Part shown: positions 45,906-58,485 of the stretch, in pieces
Position numbering within the stretch: the stretch's first letter is position 1
Layout: each line of letters begins with the position of its first letter
Assembly (NCBI RefSeq): GCF_040807025.1
Contig: NC_090981.1
Location: forward strand, 36,931,817-36,995,816
DNA length: 64,000 bases
From: Struthio camelus
Lineage: Eukaryota; Chordata; Aves; Struthioniformes; Struthionidae
Reading direction: 5' to 3'
Position numbers and translations under genes: made by a program
The notes under the pieces: model-generated
What the model was told of the DNA's origin: nothing
Databases searched by the model: none
What the model saw: the letters and a program-made list of their open reading frames with translations, nothing else

Positions 45906-48160
45906 AAAATCTAATGCAATCTTTCTAAGACACTGGAAGACTCCTGCAAGCATTTTGCATATATTATCTTCTTTTACTATTCTTGAGGTTTTGGTCTGAT
46001 TTTCACACAGCTTTACATCTTCCAGGGTATATTTTGCTCTCCCACTAAGTATCAATGAAGCTGATCCCTCTTTATTCTACACACCTTTTGACTTTCCTAC
46101 TCTTCTAATTTAAGTACTGGAGAATGATCTTTTTCTTAGGTCAGTGAAGTATCTCTGAGTATAGATCGCTTGTGCCATAAGGTTATATGGTTATCTGTCA
46201 CACCAGCCAACACTTCCAAATTGGTTTAGTATGTTTAATAAACAGGCTGGCATAAATATGTGAAAATCATGCTCATCTTTATGTGAATAGGAAAACCTAT
46301 ATATTGCTGGAATCATCATTTAAAGACTTCTCCAATTGTGACAAGAATCACAAGACCAAAATTACAGTGCATTTTATGTATGCCTAACCATCATAGAAGC
46401 AGTAAAAGGTGAAACAAATTTACAACCCTGCATAGTGTAAAACATCTCAAGATCACCTCGACATGTGCATACATATTCTGAAACTACAGAATATGGGGAT
46501 TTTAAAGATGGGCTAAATCACTTCAACTCTTTTGTTATCAAAATAATGTATTGAATTGATAGCGATGTCATAAAATGCTTTTCTTAACTCAATGTTCTGC
46601 TACAGTTCATTGGAATCTTCTTTAAAAATTCAAATCCAATAAAAAGATATATAAACATGAGCTTCATTAATCATGTCTGCCTATGCACAAATATGCACAG
46701 TAACAGGACATTACTGCAGTCTCATCTTTAGCTTTCAGAAGTCATTTCTTGCTCTTTCTTAATTAGACTCAAATTCCAAAGACATGTCTCAGAATACACT
46801 GGGTTCATTTTAAAATCCAAGAAACATCATGTTTATTGCTATATGTTTTCCATTCATTAAGAAGTAAACATATTTTCTCCATCTAGGTTATTTGCATTGT
46901 AGCCTAAGAAAAAGAAAGAATAAAGAAATATAGATTTTCCATGACAACATAGAAAGTTTCTCTCTCTAAAAGTGTCCATTGTGGATCTCCTCAGAACTCT
47001 GACCCTGCAGGCATGCAGAAAGCAGAAATCAAAATCATTACCTGAATCAAATTCTTTCTTACTTACAGGACTTTCTTTGCAAAGTCTTGTGCTGAATTCA
47101 GGATGAATCAGCACCATAAAGGTGTAACTTCAAGTATATCTTTCTTAAAAGTGGCCAATATCCCACCAATGTTTAGATGGGATTTTATCATTCACTTTTT
47201 TTTTTTTCCTCAGTAAATTATGGAAAAAGACAGTGAATTAAAATGTTAGTTTTAATAATTAAATTTTTTCTCTTAGCTCTGCATTAGCTATGATCATTAC
47301 TCCTTTCTTAACTGAAATAATAAATTACATTTTAAGCTGAAAGCTGAGAATCAATATTTGCTCAGCATCAAATGGGCAGAAGAGCAGTTTCAGAAACATG
47401 TTTAGTTGTTGAGGCCAAATCAGCCTCTTGTATAAACTGCAGACCTGTTGGGGTTGCTACATGCTTTTTCTTGAACACAAGATGTTCTAAAACATTGCCA
47501 CTTCTCACACGGTAGGAGATGGAGGGAGACCGAGAATAGGTGTCATAGTGGAGTATGCTATTTACTTTCTTTCAAAGCTCTGGCTAAGTGTCTGCCTTTA
47601 GTTATGCTATATGTGTAGGGATCACACATTTTTCTTCACTAAGAAAAAAAGACTTTAAACAGATAGGTATATATTTCAAAATAAAGATATATATGATTAC
47701 AGCAATTAAAGAAATTCAGAAACTAAAAATAACAGCATGGTCCTGGAATAATTTTACCCTAAAGAGGCCATTATTATGAGACTGTGTTGAGATCATTGAT
47801 AGTACCCGTAATGAAGATAACAGAAATAAAAAAGTCAGTATGTCAAAAACATGTAGTTTAGGTCTCCATTTAAACTGATCTTTCTGATTGTTTCTGTTCC
47901 TATGCCATCGCCCAGAATATAAACGTCATGTCATTGAGAAATACCAAAGCCAAAAACTGAAGAGGAAAAATAATGCTGCCAAATCAACTAAAACAACTCC
48001 CGAGGGGATGGTAAAACTATCAGCAAACTTCTAATTATAAGGCAGTGTGGAAAATGAAATTCGATAGCTGTAGAAGAGAGCTGAACACATCCCATTAAAT
48101 ACTGATTATTAGCTACAATTGTCAGGTGTGCTACAAGGAACAGTGCTATATGGTTAAGGC
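45906..48160. other. AT-rich non-coding stretch
   Basis: No gene or recognised repeat. T12 lies at 47196-47207. Confidence 0.35.
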
Positions 48161-48169
48161 AGTTGCACT

Positions 48170-48190
48170 CCCCCCCCCCCCCCCCCACCC
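48170..48190. repeat. poly-C tract (C17 then accc)
   Basis: Seventeen C in a row at 48170-48186, then A and further Cs. It is an unusual homopolymer in AT-rich DNA and a likely sequencing-length-error site. Confidence 0.9.
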
Positions 48191-49659
48191 CTTACAGGGA
48201 AGATCCCTGAAGTTTTCTTCACAATACTTTCAGAAGTACATGGGTAAGTAATATTACAAAAGGCCAAAGTGGAATGAATGGCAGACATGGTGCCATTGTG
48301 AAGATTTTCAACTATAATAGCAATCAGGGCCTTGCAATGGTTGTGTGCCATTTTTAGTCCTGACTATTGATCATAACCCTTCCCTTCTTGTACCCTTATC
48401 TTGTTGAGAACAGGCATAGGACCAAATGTGTTTTGCTTAACTTTCTTTATATTATACTAGAGAAGAGTGTTATCAAAATAAAAACCTGACACTGAAGAAC
48501 AGGGTGACAGTAGTTCTATGTACCCACTTTTTCCTTCTTTATGATACTGTAAGTTTTGCTTTTCGGAGGACAAAGACAGATTGCAACTTTCTTTTCATAG
48601 ATTAGAAGAATGATGGTGATAAAATGTGGCTTAGCAATGCCACATTTTGCATTTTACACTTCTGTTTGAGGCTTATTGGTCTGAACCTGCAGATCCAGGA
48701 ATAACAATATTCCAATTACTGGACTTTGCACCAAAACTTACTTCTGTGCTGCTTCAGTCTGCTCTGTTGACTGAGTATTTTCATTGATATTAGCACAGAA
48801 ATGAAGACAAATATCTTTTTTCATACTCTTCTGTGATACACTGAATTTCAAAACTAGATTTGAAGTATTCACAACACAAAATGTATTCAATAACAATTAG
48901 ACAGGGATTTTGTTTTGTTTTATTTGTTTGGTTTTTTTTTTGTTGTGTGACTATCAATGCAAACCAATATTTGGCACAAAGAAATTTAATCCAGTGGATT
49001 GCTCTCAGACATTTAATTGCACTTTCATGTGAATGCATCATATTCTGATTGAGTATTCTTGTTATGTGGCATATGGTATTACCTTGTTTTCTTGGTTTGT
49101 TACCTGTAGTATGACCTATTGTTTTTTACTTCACAAGACCGGAATGAATTTTCAAAACAGATGTATAATCTGTTCTGGAACAGGACATTTACATGAACAT
49201 GTATTTGCACAAGTTCCAGTATTAGCATATATAATATTTCCACTTCCTGCCAAGGTAACGAAAGTTTAACTGCCTAAGCATTCGCAGGTCTCACCAACAT
49301 TAATGAAGCAAAGAATTTTTACCAGAAGAATATGTGTGGTTTCTGTATTTCTCTGGCTCTATTCAGTTCCACAGAAATCAAAGATGGTGAAGACCTAATA
49401 TGTTATCTAATGCTTTTCTTTGCCACTCTAGGATTGTTCCTTATATTATATTCTTCATTGTTTTGTCTTGTGTTGTAAAGAACAGGAGTTCACCATTTTC
49501 TCTGGGAAACTTTTCAACAGTCTAATACAATTTACCATTGGGACCATTTTCCTTTTGTTCAGCTTAACATTTTGCTTCTCTTCATTCATTCAGATACCGC
49601 TATTTAATGTTAATAATCTGACAATCATACTGTATCGTCTTTCCAGATACATTCCCAAA

Positions 49660-49800
49660 CACTTGAAACCTAATTCTGCAGTCCTTACTAATGCACAATA
49701 TCCCAATGATGATGAAAATTCAATGTTCAAATGCAATTCTGCAAGGTGCTGAGCACGTCCTACAGAGTCTTGTATGTCTCTCAAATTCAGCACCTCCCTA
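49660..49800. mobile_element. old sauropsid-type palindromic repeat
   Basis: cctaattctgcagtccttactaatgcacaatatccca is followed by caattctgcaaggtgctgagcac and, further on, attcagcacctcc. These match the recurring words ctgcagtccttactcaggcaaaactccca and gcaaggtgctgagcaccc ... ctcagcacct of turtle/archosaur repeats, with the typical internal dyad (ggtgctgagcac against cagcacct). Confidence 0.5.
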
Positions 49801-52320
49801 TTAAATTCAGGCTTCTCGCCTTTGTACTCAGACCTCTTCATAACATTGTCCTGCCTTATTTGACCTAGACATTTGACCTGCCTCTGCCCTTTCTTTTCTA
49901 CTAATGATGTTACCCTCAGCGCCCTGGCTGTCTGCTTTCCTCCTCTGTGTCTTTTTGTCTCCTCCCTGCTATTTGCATAGAACATCCTCACTGAACAGGG
50001 TTGTGAAACATCCGCCTTCTTAGTCAGGTCTCTGTTTGAAGTCCAGTTTTCTGCATTAAAAAATTAAAGCAACGAAGGCAATCTTTTTAAATGTTTGGGT
50101 GTTTTTCTATTTTACAATTTATAAACATTAAAATAATGACCCATAAGGTAATTTTACCTTTGCTAAATAACTGTGGTTATTTATTTTTTGCCATGAAGTT
50201 TGTGTCTCTCCTGTCATTTTATCCAGTTCTCAAACTTTTGTTGTCCTTTGGTTTTAATAAAAATAAGCTTCTCTGTGAAAATAAAATGTTTGCTTTGGGA
50301 GTATAATGCCAAATTTAAAGACATTATGCATTCTTATTAAAAAACAGTAGTGATCCTGAAAGGAAAAAAAAATCTGTAATTTTCAACAAGCTTTTTACCT
50401 CAACATCAAATTTAGCTTGGACCTCAAAGAAATTAATTAATAGAAACTAATTAGAGTAGAATTTAATTTTTGAGGTTGAGCTCTCTTAAGAAAACAGGTA
50501 GCAGGAATACCACTGTACATCCAAACCCTGCTCATTTGTAGAAGACAGGTGCAAAGAATGACCTTGGATGCCAAGGTCTAGTGATGACGAAGGTATTTGA
50601 CATGAACTGCAGAAGTATTTGCAATCAGTCTGGGCTAAATTTTGAGTTGTAGCTGCAAATTAGCAGTTATTTGCTCAAATGTTATGGATGCCCTATTATA
50701 AGCTCTGTCAAAGCTCTTTGATAGATAAGTATATATATCTATTGCTCTTTGTGAGAAGTATCCTCAGGCTTTTCAGGTTGATGTGCATAGTGAATCTCAA
50801 GATGAGTCTACTTTGTTGTGAAGGGTTATTTGAGGAAAGTAAGGCAGTGCAAGTATTGGTAATATTTCCTGTAATCCTTGGCTGAATGAATGACCAGAGG
50901 TAGAGGTTCAGTCAAGTGTCATTTCCATTTGTTTTCTTAGAAGAAAGAACTACTTTCCATGATCTTTCTAATCTTGCTGGAAAAAATGTGGAAAGAACAT
51001 CTTCTCCTAGTTTTAGCCTTAGTCCTGTTGCTATCTTTTATTACCTTCTGTAACTCCTTTGGGAACTGTGTTGTTTTTATTTTTTATTTGACCTGACATA
51101 AGTATCTCTCCATTTTACAAGAAGACATTTATTTGTTTCACTGATATCTAAATTTTCTACTGCTATCTGCCTCAGGCCTGTGTTGTATTATTTCTGGATA
51201 GGGACCTATGCACATAGTGTGCACTCTTATGGCTCCCCCAGCCTGTGAGCAACATCTTTAAATTATCATCACTTAATAGTTTGACAAAAGAGTCCTCTCT
51301 CTTAGTTCAAGGGAAGACAATTTGTTTCACTGTTATTTGTTCACCGGAACTCTCCAGTGTCCTTAGACTGTGACATAAAACTTAACAAAATAGACATTTT
51401 CATAATTTATTTGGTTTAAGGAGATATATTTTTGTATTTTTAATATTTAATTATCTTGCCACTCTAATTTTAAGGTCTTTTGTTTTAGCGTTTCGGCCGA
51501 ATCCACCCACTCAAATGAGCCTCCAACAAAATCCTTATTACTTAAAAATAAATCTGAAAAATTGCTCACCTAAGCACCTTTATTCTTTTTCTTTTTTCTT
51601 TTCTTTGAACCTAGAGGAAATATATATTTAAGTTTTCCTCTACAGATTTTGTTTTAGGGGTGATGATACATATATCCTCATATCTGGAATAGAGAAACCT
51701 CTCTTGCCACCGTTCTTAGCCGCACAGCAAAGCATAATCCCTTCCTACAACCTGTTAATTGAGGAGATGGAATTATATTCCTCCATTTATCTCAAACTAG
51801 TTATACTTCTTTCAAGACGTATTAGTATTATTTCTTGGAAAAATTAGAGGCAGAGACACAAAGAGAGGGAATCTTTTGTATATGCAATCTGTATTGCCAA
51901 TTATGTTGCTAGCTAACGACGACATATTTTGTTTTCTTCTTACGTATCTTTTGCTGTGTTTCTTTACCTATGTAACAGTTCAATCCCATTGCTTATTTAT
52001 ATATAACGACCATCTTCCTGTAAGAATCGCTCTGTTTAGCTTTTAGGCCCTTAGTATACTAGTTCATGTTCAAACACTGAAGAGTTACTCTTTTCCAAAG
52101 TGTTGTATCACACCACAGACCAGGCCAATTTTTGACTTTATTAGCTGCTTAAACATTGATTGTTTCTTCTCTCAGAGAGGTTTGCTTCTAGTAAGCAGAC
52201 CAGGATAAGGATTGTTTTGTCAGCTACAGGATCCTGTGAACAATTACAATATCCTAGTCAACTTTTATAATGAACTCTGTGACTGAAGAATTTGTGTGAA
52301 TTAAAATATATTCACATGGA
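49801..52320. other. AT-rich non-coding stretch
   Basis: No gene recognised. An isolated CpG-bearing word, gcgtttcggccgaatcc, lies at 51489 in otherwise CpG-poor DNA. A T/C-rich run occupies 51580-51606. Confidence 0.35.
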
Positions 52321-52324
52321 CTCA

Positions 52325-52510
52325 AAACCTGTATTATTTTTTAAAAAAATACAATATAATAATAACAATTATATTGTATTTATATAGTAAATACATATAT
52401 AATACAATAATATCAATTATATTTTATTCATACAATAAATATATATATAATATACTGTTTACATATAATATATTGTTTGTATATAATTATAATAAAATAT
52501 AATTCACATA
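52325..52510. repeat. AT-rich tract with a perfect 14-bp inverted repeat
   Basis: About 180 bp of nearly pure A/T with tata and ataata units. Arms 52347-52360 (aaatacaatataat) and 52368-52381 are perfect reverse complements around a 7-nt loop, giving strong cruciform potential. Confidence 0.85.
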
Positions 52511-55500
52511 AGTATTGGATGAATAGGAAAGATTTAGAGTATTATATTATTTCAAATGCGGAGGTGACTTGTTGCTCTTATGCAATTCATTATCAAAGGT
52601 TTTTTTAAGCAACGTAGTGATAGGACCTGGATTTTGTTCTCAGCCAAGACATATTTCTGGCAAAATAGTGCAACTGACTGCTCACCTGAATGTTTAATTT
52701 AATGCTTACTTATGCAGAAGCGTGCCAGCTACCGATGCATAAAAACAACTTCTGGTATCACCTATCTCTTATCTCAGTCGCTGACGTGGCCCAACTTTAC
52801 TTAGTTTATGAAATATGAACGCTCTATTTGACTACAGATAAGTATACATTCTTGTATCACTGAAACGGTTTATTTCCTAGCCTAGCAGATACAACTTAAA
52901 AATTTTTAGACTAGTTCTTTGGTCAAGTCCATGCTTTTGCAGCAACTACTAAGTATATTATAAACTGTTGTCTTGCAATCCTTTATTTTAACATTATTTG
53001 CAACTTAGAAATATTTTGCTACTAACATTTTGCTGTAGAGAATACACAACTGATGAAAGTTTTAGCATCTTCCATCCCACACAGGAAAGATGTATTACTG
53101 CTCAAGACTGTGATTTAATGACATTCTGTAGGAAGCCGGAGATAGCACAGCTTTTTTCCTGCCAAATTGCATTGAAAATTTTACTTCAAGCTTCTTGTCC
53201 ACTGTCAGCCATATTTTCAGAAATGATATTCTTCCTGCTAAAGTAAATGGAAGCACACAGAACTTTTAGAAACTGGATTTTCAAGCGTTAATACTTTAAT
53301 CCTTACTTTTTCCTCCCAGTGATTACCTGTGCTTCATATTATTTTTCTATTAATAAGGTTGAAGAAATATTGCAGAAAAATAAGATCAGTCCAGTTACTA
53401 GGACTGTGAATTTATTTTCAGGAGTTTTAAGATCACTTTTCTTGCATTTTGGGAGTAAGTATACAAACAAAGTTGCAGAAAGTGACATGGATTCTTGAAG
53501 GGATTATTTGCATGGCCATCTTGAAAATTCTTCCTGGAAAGCTGAAATGAAAAGGAGGGATGTTTTGACATAGAATCTGGAAGGAAGAACAAAAATATTT
53601 AAAATGAGAGTCAGTGTTGATAACTCGATAGAATTGCTGGAAGGGGTTGTGTTGCTAATAAAAGCAGTATTCATGTGTCACTTCTGGGTGAGGAAGGCAT
53701 CTAATCATACAGCTATTGCCCACAGCACACCATGGTACTGTGGTGGTGGAATAATTGTCACATCACTAACACCCTTAAGTATCACCTGGGAAGAGAGAGT
53801 TCAAAAGTGTGTATTGCATCATGTCCTAAGGGTCATTACTCACAGCATAGAGGGCTAGTCATGCCTGCACACATGGGAATTGTGTTAAGAAAGGGCAAAT
53901 AAAAGCTGCACCAAAGAAGAAAGTATGAGGGAGACCATTTCAGGCGGATGTGGTGGAAGAAGTTGTGTGTGCTGTGCTTGATGGCAGAATCTCCTGGGTA
54001 ACAGCACTCACTTGGCGTGCTAGGCTGTTGCAAGGCAGTGGAAACTAGAATTGGAGACAGGGAGCTCAATAAGGGCCTGAGGCTGCTGTCAGAGCAAGAA
54101 CAAGCTCCAAAGGAGGCTTAGTGTCTGCAACAGTAGCAGCAGGATGTTGACATACAGGAGGATGCTGAAGGGGCCTTTGCCCCGGGGATGGAGATATGAG
54201 TCATGTAACTCTCTCCTGAACCTGCTGGTACTGGAAAGCCCCTTGTTAAGCAGCCTGGACCAACTAACAGGGCTGTTTAATATCTTCATTGAAATGGGAA
54301 ACCTGTTTCCGTTAGTATGGCAAATACTCCATTTTTACCGGTATTAAAAATTACAAGTTTGCATTTCTATTAGTTGCAGTTCTAACTTACTGTTTATCAT
54401 TTCAATCTTGCAAGAATCTATTATATGGCATTTGCAACTAAAATAATTATTTAAAAACAGTCTTCACAGGTGACCTTAATCAAATTTTTAAATTTTTTTT
54501 CTCATTTAGTCAAGGAACTTTATAAACATTTAGTTTTAAAAGCCTGACAATCTGTGAGAAAGTATTGATTTTCACTGCATTGTATTTGCTAGAAGTTTGA
54601 AGTTATAACGAGAATCTGACTTTATGAGAAATTTTTGCATACACTAAGGAAAAATTATTAGACACTTAATTTTCTTCACTTGGTACATAGTGGAATGATC
54701 ACATATACATGTGATAAGAAATTAACAGTCTCTTAAATGCTCCTAGTTAATATAACGAGTCTTTCTGTGGGTATAGTTCTGTCTTTTACAGGAGAGAGAA
54801 ATTCTAGTACTTTGGAACCTAACATTTACCCAACTAAATATAATACTCTTGGGGTGTGTATATGGATATGTATGTGTATACATACATATGTGTGTGTGTG
54901 TGTGTGTGTGAACATACGAAAGGTCAGCCTTGACGTTTCTTCAGCATATATATCTACTGATCTCCTGACAATTCCCAATTTCTCTCGCCTTTTTTTTGGT
55001 AAAGAGAGTCAGTCCAAATCAGCCCTATTACCTTGTTTGTGTAGTTTAAGTCATCAGACTACGGACTAGAAATAACATCATGTGAATCATTGGGAAAAAA
55101 ACCTCAAAAGAGCTGTAACAGATTCAGCTCCTGAGCTGTTCCTTTCTGTCCATCAAAAATATATCATTTGCTGTTTTGCAAATACTTGTGTATGCAAGAG
55201 TCTCCTTCAGGGTAGTTAGATGACTCATGTGCATAACATTAAACACAGATATTGCAGCAGTGAAGTCTTGTTTACTGAATTCCACTTACAAGGCCTTGTA
55301 GTTACATCTGTGCATGACTAGCCCTGGCACAGGTGTAACCTGTTTCACAGCTTAGCCTGTAGAAGCATTTGTTCCACAGAGACAATCTTTTATTTTCAGT
55401 GATAGGCTACTGGAGGAAGTTTGTGAGGATCATAGTCAGGTAATGACCTTTGTAAAATGACATATTTATATGGATTATCTAAGGATAGTGGAAGCATAGA

Positions 55501-56440
55501 CAAAATAATAGGCTGTGACTTAGCCTATATTTCCAAGTTGTATTTTCCAGAGAATTAGGTAGGTCGGGGTATTCCTGTTGAATGGTCATTTGTTTTTCAC
55601 TGTCATATGTAGCTGGGTGTTTCCCATTTTGAGCAACAGAGATAAAGAAAGCTATCTTATTGTTTTGTTATTATTTGCAATGATACTAATGGGAAGCCAA
55701 GTAAAATGGAGGAAATCGAATTTTGTTTGTGGACTGCTATAGAAACAAAGCTGAAATGATTTATGTTTTAACTGATTGCAAAGGTCCCTATCCCGTAAAC
55801 ACTTTGGCTCCAAAACTGCAGTTTGTGGCAGGCTGCTGTGTTCCCGTGCTGAAACGAGCAGGGTTCTGCATGGATTCACTTGTCTGCCCATGTGCTAGTG
55901 CTTGCTGACTCGGGGCCTAACGCACATGCTTAACTTTATGTGCATTAGTCATGCCATTGTACTCAAATGGGAGAGATGACTTCATGAAATAGCTACATCA
56001 GGAATATATGATACATTATCATTGTCTATGTCTACAAGCATGGACAACAAATATGCTTTGCAGTGCAAGCTGAAGCTGAAAGACAGATTCAAAGGATAAG
56101 AAACTTTAATATATAGGCAAATTAATATGGTGAAGGAGTAGCAGCTCTTTAAGGTGCAATACTGTTTTGGGGCATGATTCATTTTTTTTAGGGGACGGGG
56201 GGAAGCCAACAATGAGTATGCTTTAAAAAAGGTTACCAAGGCACTGCTGAGGAATATTTTTGGCAAGAGTATACTTTTATACTTTATATGCTTACATACT
56301 TTTAAAATGCAAAACAAATTTACTTCCATTCAGAGAATGGCCATATCTGCAGGAGATAGATAGTGGATGTCTTTGCCTATAATACACTTCCATACCTTTG
56401 AAATGCAAAATGTGAAAAAAGATATTTTATAGAGCTTCAT
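52511..56440. other. AT-rich non-coding stretch
   Basis: No gene. A (TG)n run lies at 54889-54910. Frames of up to 110 codons (54737-55069) read through the TG repeat and are not supported. Confidence 0.4.
54889..54910. repeat. (TG)n microsatellite
   Basis: About eleven TG units after a catacata run. Confidence 0.9.
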
Positions 56441-56444
56441 TGAA

Positions 56445-56490
56445 TGTCTTGAAGTTATAAATGGTACTGTCTTGAAGGTATAAATGGTAA
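56445..56490. repeat. 23-bp tandem duplication
   Basis: tgtcttgaagttataaatgg(tac) is followed directly by tgtcttgaaggtataaatgg(taa). The two copies differ at two positions. Confidence 0.95.
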
Positions 56491-58250
56491 ATGTCTTTGC
56501 ATCTTTATTTTCTCAACTGGAGACATTCTGAGTTTTGTCACAGCTGTAGAATGGTTACATACAATCATATAATAATTTAGCACTGCTTGTACCAAAATGT
56601 ATTTTGTACCCAGTTGTACAAAGCTTGTAATTATTATGTTAGGACAATACTCAAGTGCAATATTCTGTCATGATAATTTTATCTAATGAATGCTGAAAAA
56701 GATGTACTCTTTTACATTACTTAGATTAATCCAAACTCTAGAAAGAAAATTTCTCAACCTTGAGTTTTCCTCCATGTTTACATCTCTGTAGTGTGTTCTT
56801 TTTTCTGCTCAACTCAGGGCCACAATTAAAGGTCACTTTTTGATTTTGTGTGTTGTGATTCAGTATATGTGAATCAAGCTAATCTAGGTAACTTTAGCAG
56901 TTAGAAGCAACTGCCCTCGGAAAGGGGAAAATTAAAAATACAGGAGAACTTTCTGCACCTATAAAGGAGGGAAGAACAATCTATCCTACATGAATATGCG
57001 ATTCCATGTTTTCTTGTGCTATAAATGCAACAATGGACAAAGTGTCAGTTGCTTTCCTGTATACAGCTGTTATTCACTCATAAATCCGGTTCCAGTATTC
57101 AAACAGGTATAGGTATTAACTGTACTAAGCTCCTCTATGTCATCTTTTTAGTTTGTACCTCAATGCAATGTTGGGTATTTTTTTTCCCTCCAAAGGCAAG
57201 TATCATCTTCCCCCCCCACCCCACCTGCCAATGAGGCAATTGGGGCATGCGATTTTTTTTTTTCCAAGGTCCCAGAAACCCCAAACCCAAGGCCCTAGAC
57301 TTGAAACTTCGGTAGAGGAGTAGAGTACAGCTAGTAGATTTTGCAGCTCACTGTATAAAATACTCGCATCGTACATATGTATTTTGTGTTGAAACACCAA
57401 AGTTATTTTGCAGGTGTATTTCAGTAGTCTGCTTCTTTCTTTTATTTACTTGGTGTACTTTGAACTATGGCTTTGATGTGATTCTACCGCATGTATGCGA
57501 TACGGACACAATTAGATTTTTAAAGAAGTTCTGGTGCCGACAGATAGACGCACTATTGGAAGTTTGGTGGCTACATACCTGGCCTAAAGTCTCCATCCTT
57601 TTTCACAACTCTGCATGGGCTGTCAACAAGACTACTACTATCTTAGATTTGGTCCTAAGGGAAGACAAATCTCTTGTGAATTTTTGGATACGTACCCTAG
57701 TGAATGTGGAATTAGCTATTGGTATATCTGTGCCTACATACAATTACTCAGAGCAGTAGGACCTGAAGTTCTGAGAGGCTAGAGGCTTAACTTACTAAGT
57801 CCTTGGTATCTGAAGGTGCAGAACTGAGGTGCAAGGCGATTACCATCCTATGTGTACCTATCTCTGAGAGTGGAGAAATTTCAGGGCAGAATTGGATGAA
57901 AAACATCACATAGGCATTGTAAATGATTAAGAAAATTGGAGCTTAAATATGAACTCAATTCTCAAATTCACGTGACAGTTTCAGTGTAGCAGAAATATTT
58001 AGGTTTCTTGTATCTGTGCATTTGAAAAACAGATTATTCTAGTCTCTTAGGTTAGATATTAGACAGTTTGGAGCTTCAACTGATAAAATGGTAACAAGCA
58101 CTGTTTAAAAAAAACAAAAACAAACAAAATAACCTAAGCTAAACAGATACTTCTTACTCCTGCAAATTTCTCTTACAAATTACTCAAGCTCTAATCTGAT
58201 TTATCATCCAGCAAATATTCTTGAAAGAGATTTCTTGCATGCATCTCCAG
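56491..58250. other. non-coding stretch
   Basis: No gene recognised. Homopolymer runs (T8-T9 near 57177 and 57253, C8-C9 near 57210) and one 99-codon frame (57460-57759) lack any recognisable feature. Confidence 0.35.
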
Positions 58251-58254
58251 TAAT

Positions 58255-58485
58255 AACAACACCTATTACATAATGCCTTAAAAACAGTATACATACATTG
58301 AGGTAATAAGCCTCACAATCAGTCACTGTGGCAAAGAGTAAATTATCTTTATTATCCCCATTTCACAGGAATAGAGTTGGACACAGAGGTAAAAGAGTTT
58401 ATTAGAGGTCAAGCACAAGATATTATCAGAACTAGGGTTAGCACTAAGGATTTTCCAGTGCTGTTCATATACTTAGACCACTTGA
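58255..58485 (-). mobile_element. MIR SINE, near full length, antisense
   Basis: Read on the + strand it follows the MIR reverse complement from end to end: aacacctattacataatgcc (tail), cagtatacatacattgaggtaataagcctcacaa, tttattatccccatttcaca (core), gacacagaggtaaaagag, aggtcaagcac, agaactagggttagca, then cagtgctgttc...cttagaccac (tRNA-like head). Divergence is high, as expected of an element that was active before amniotes radiated. Confidence 0.8.
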
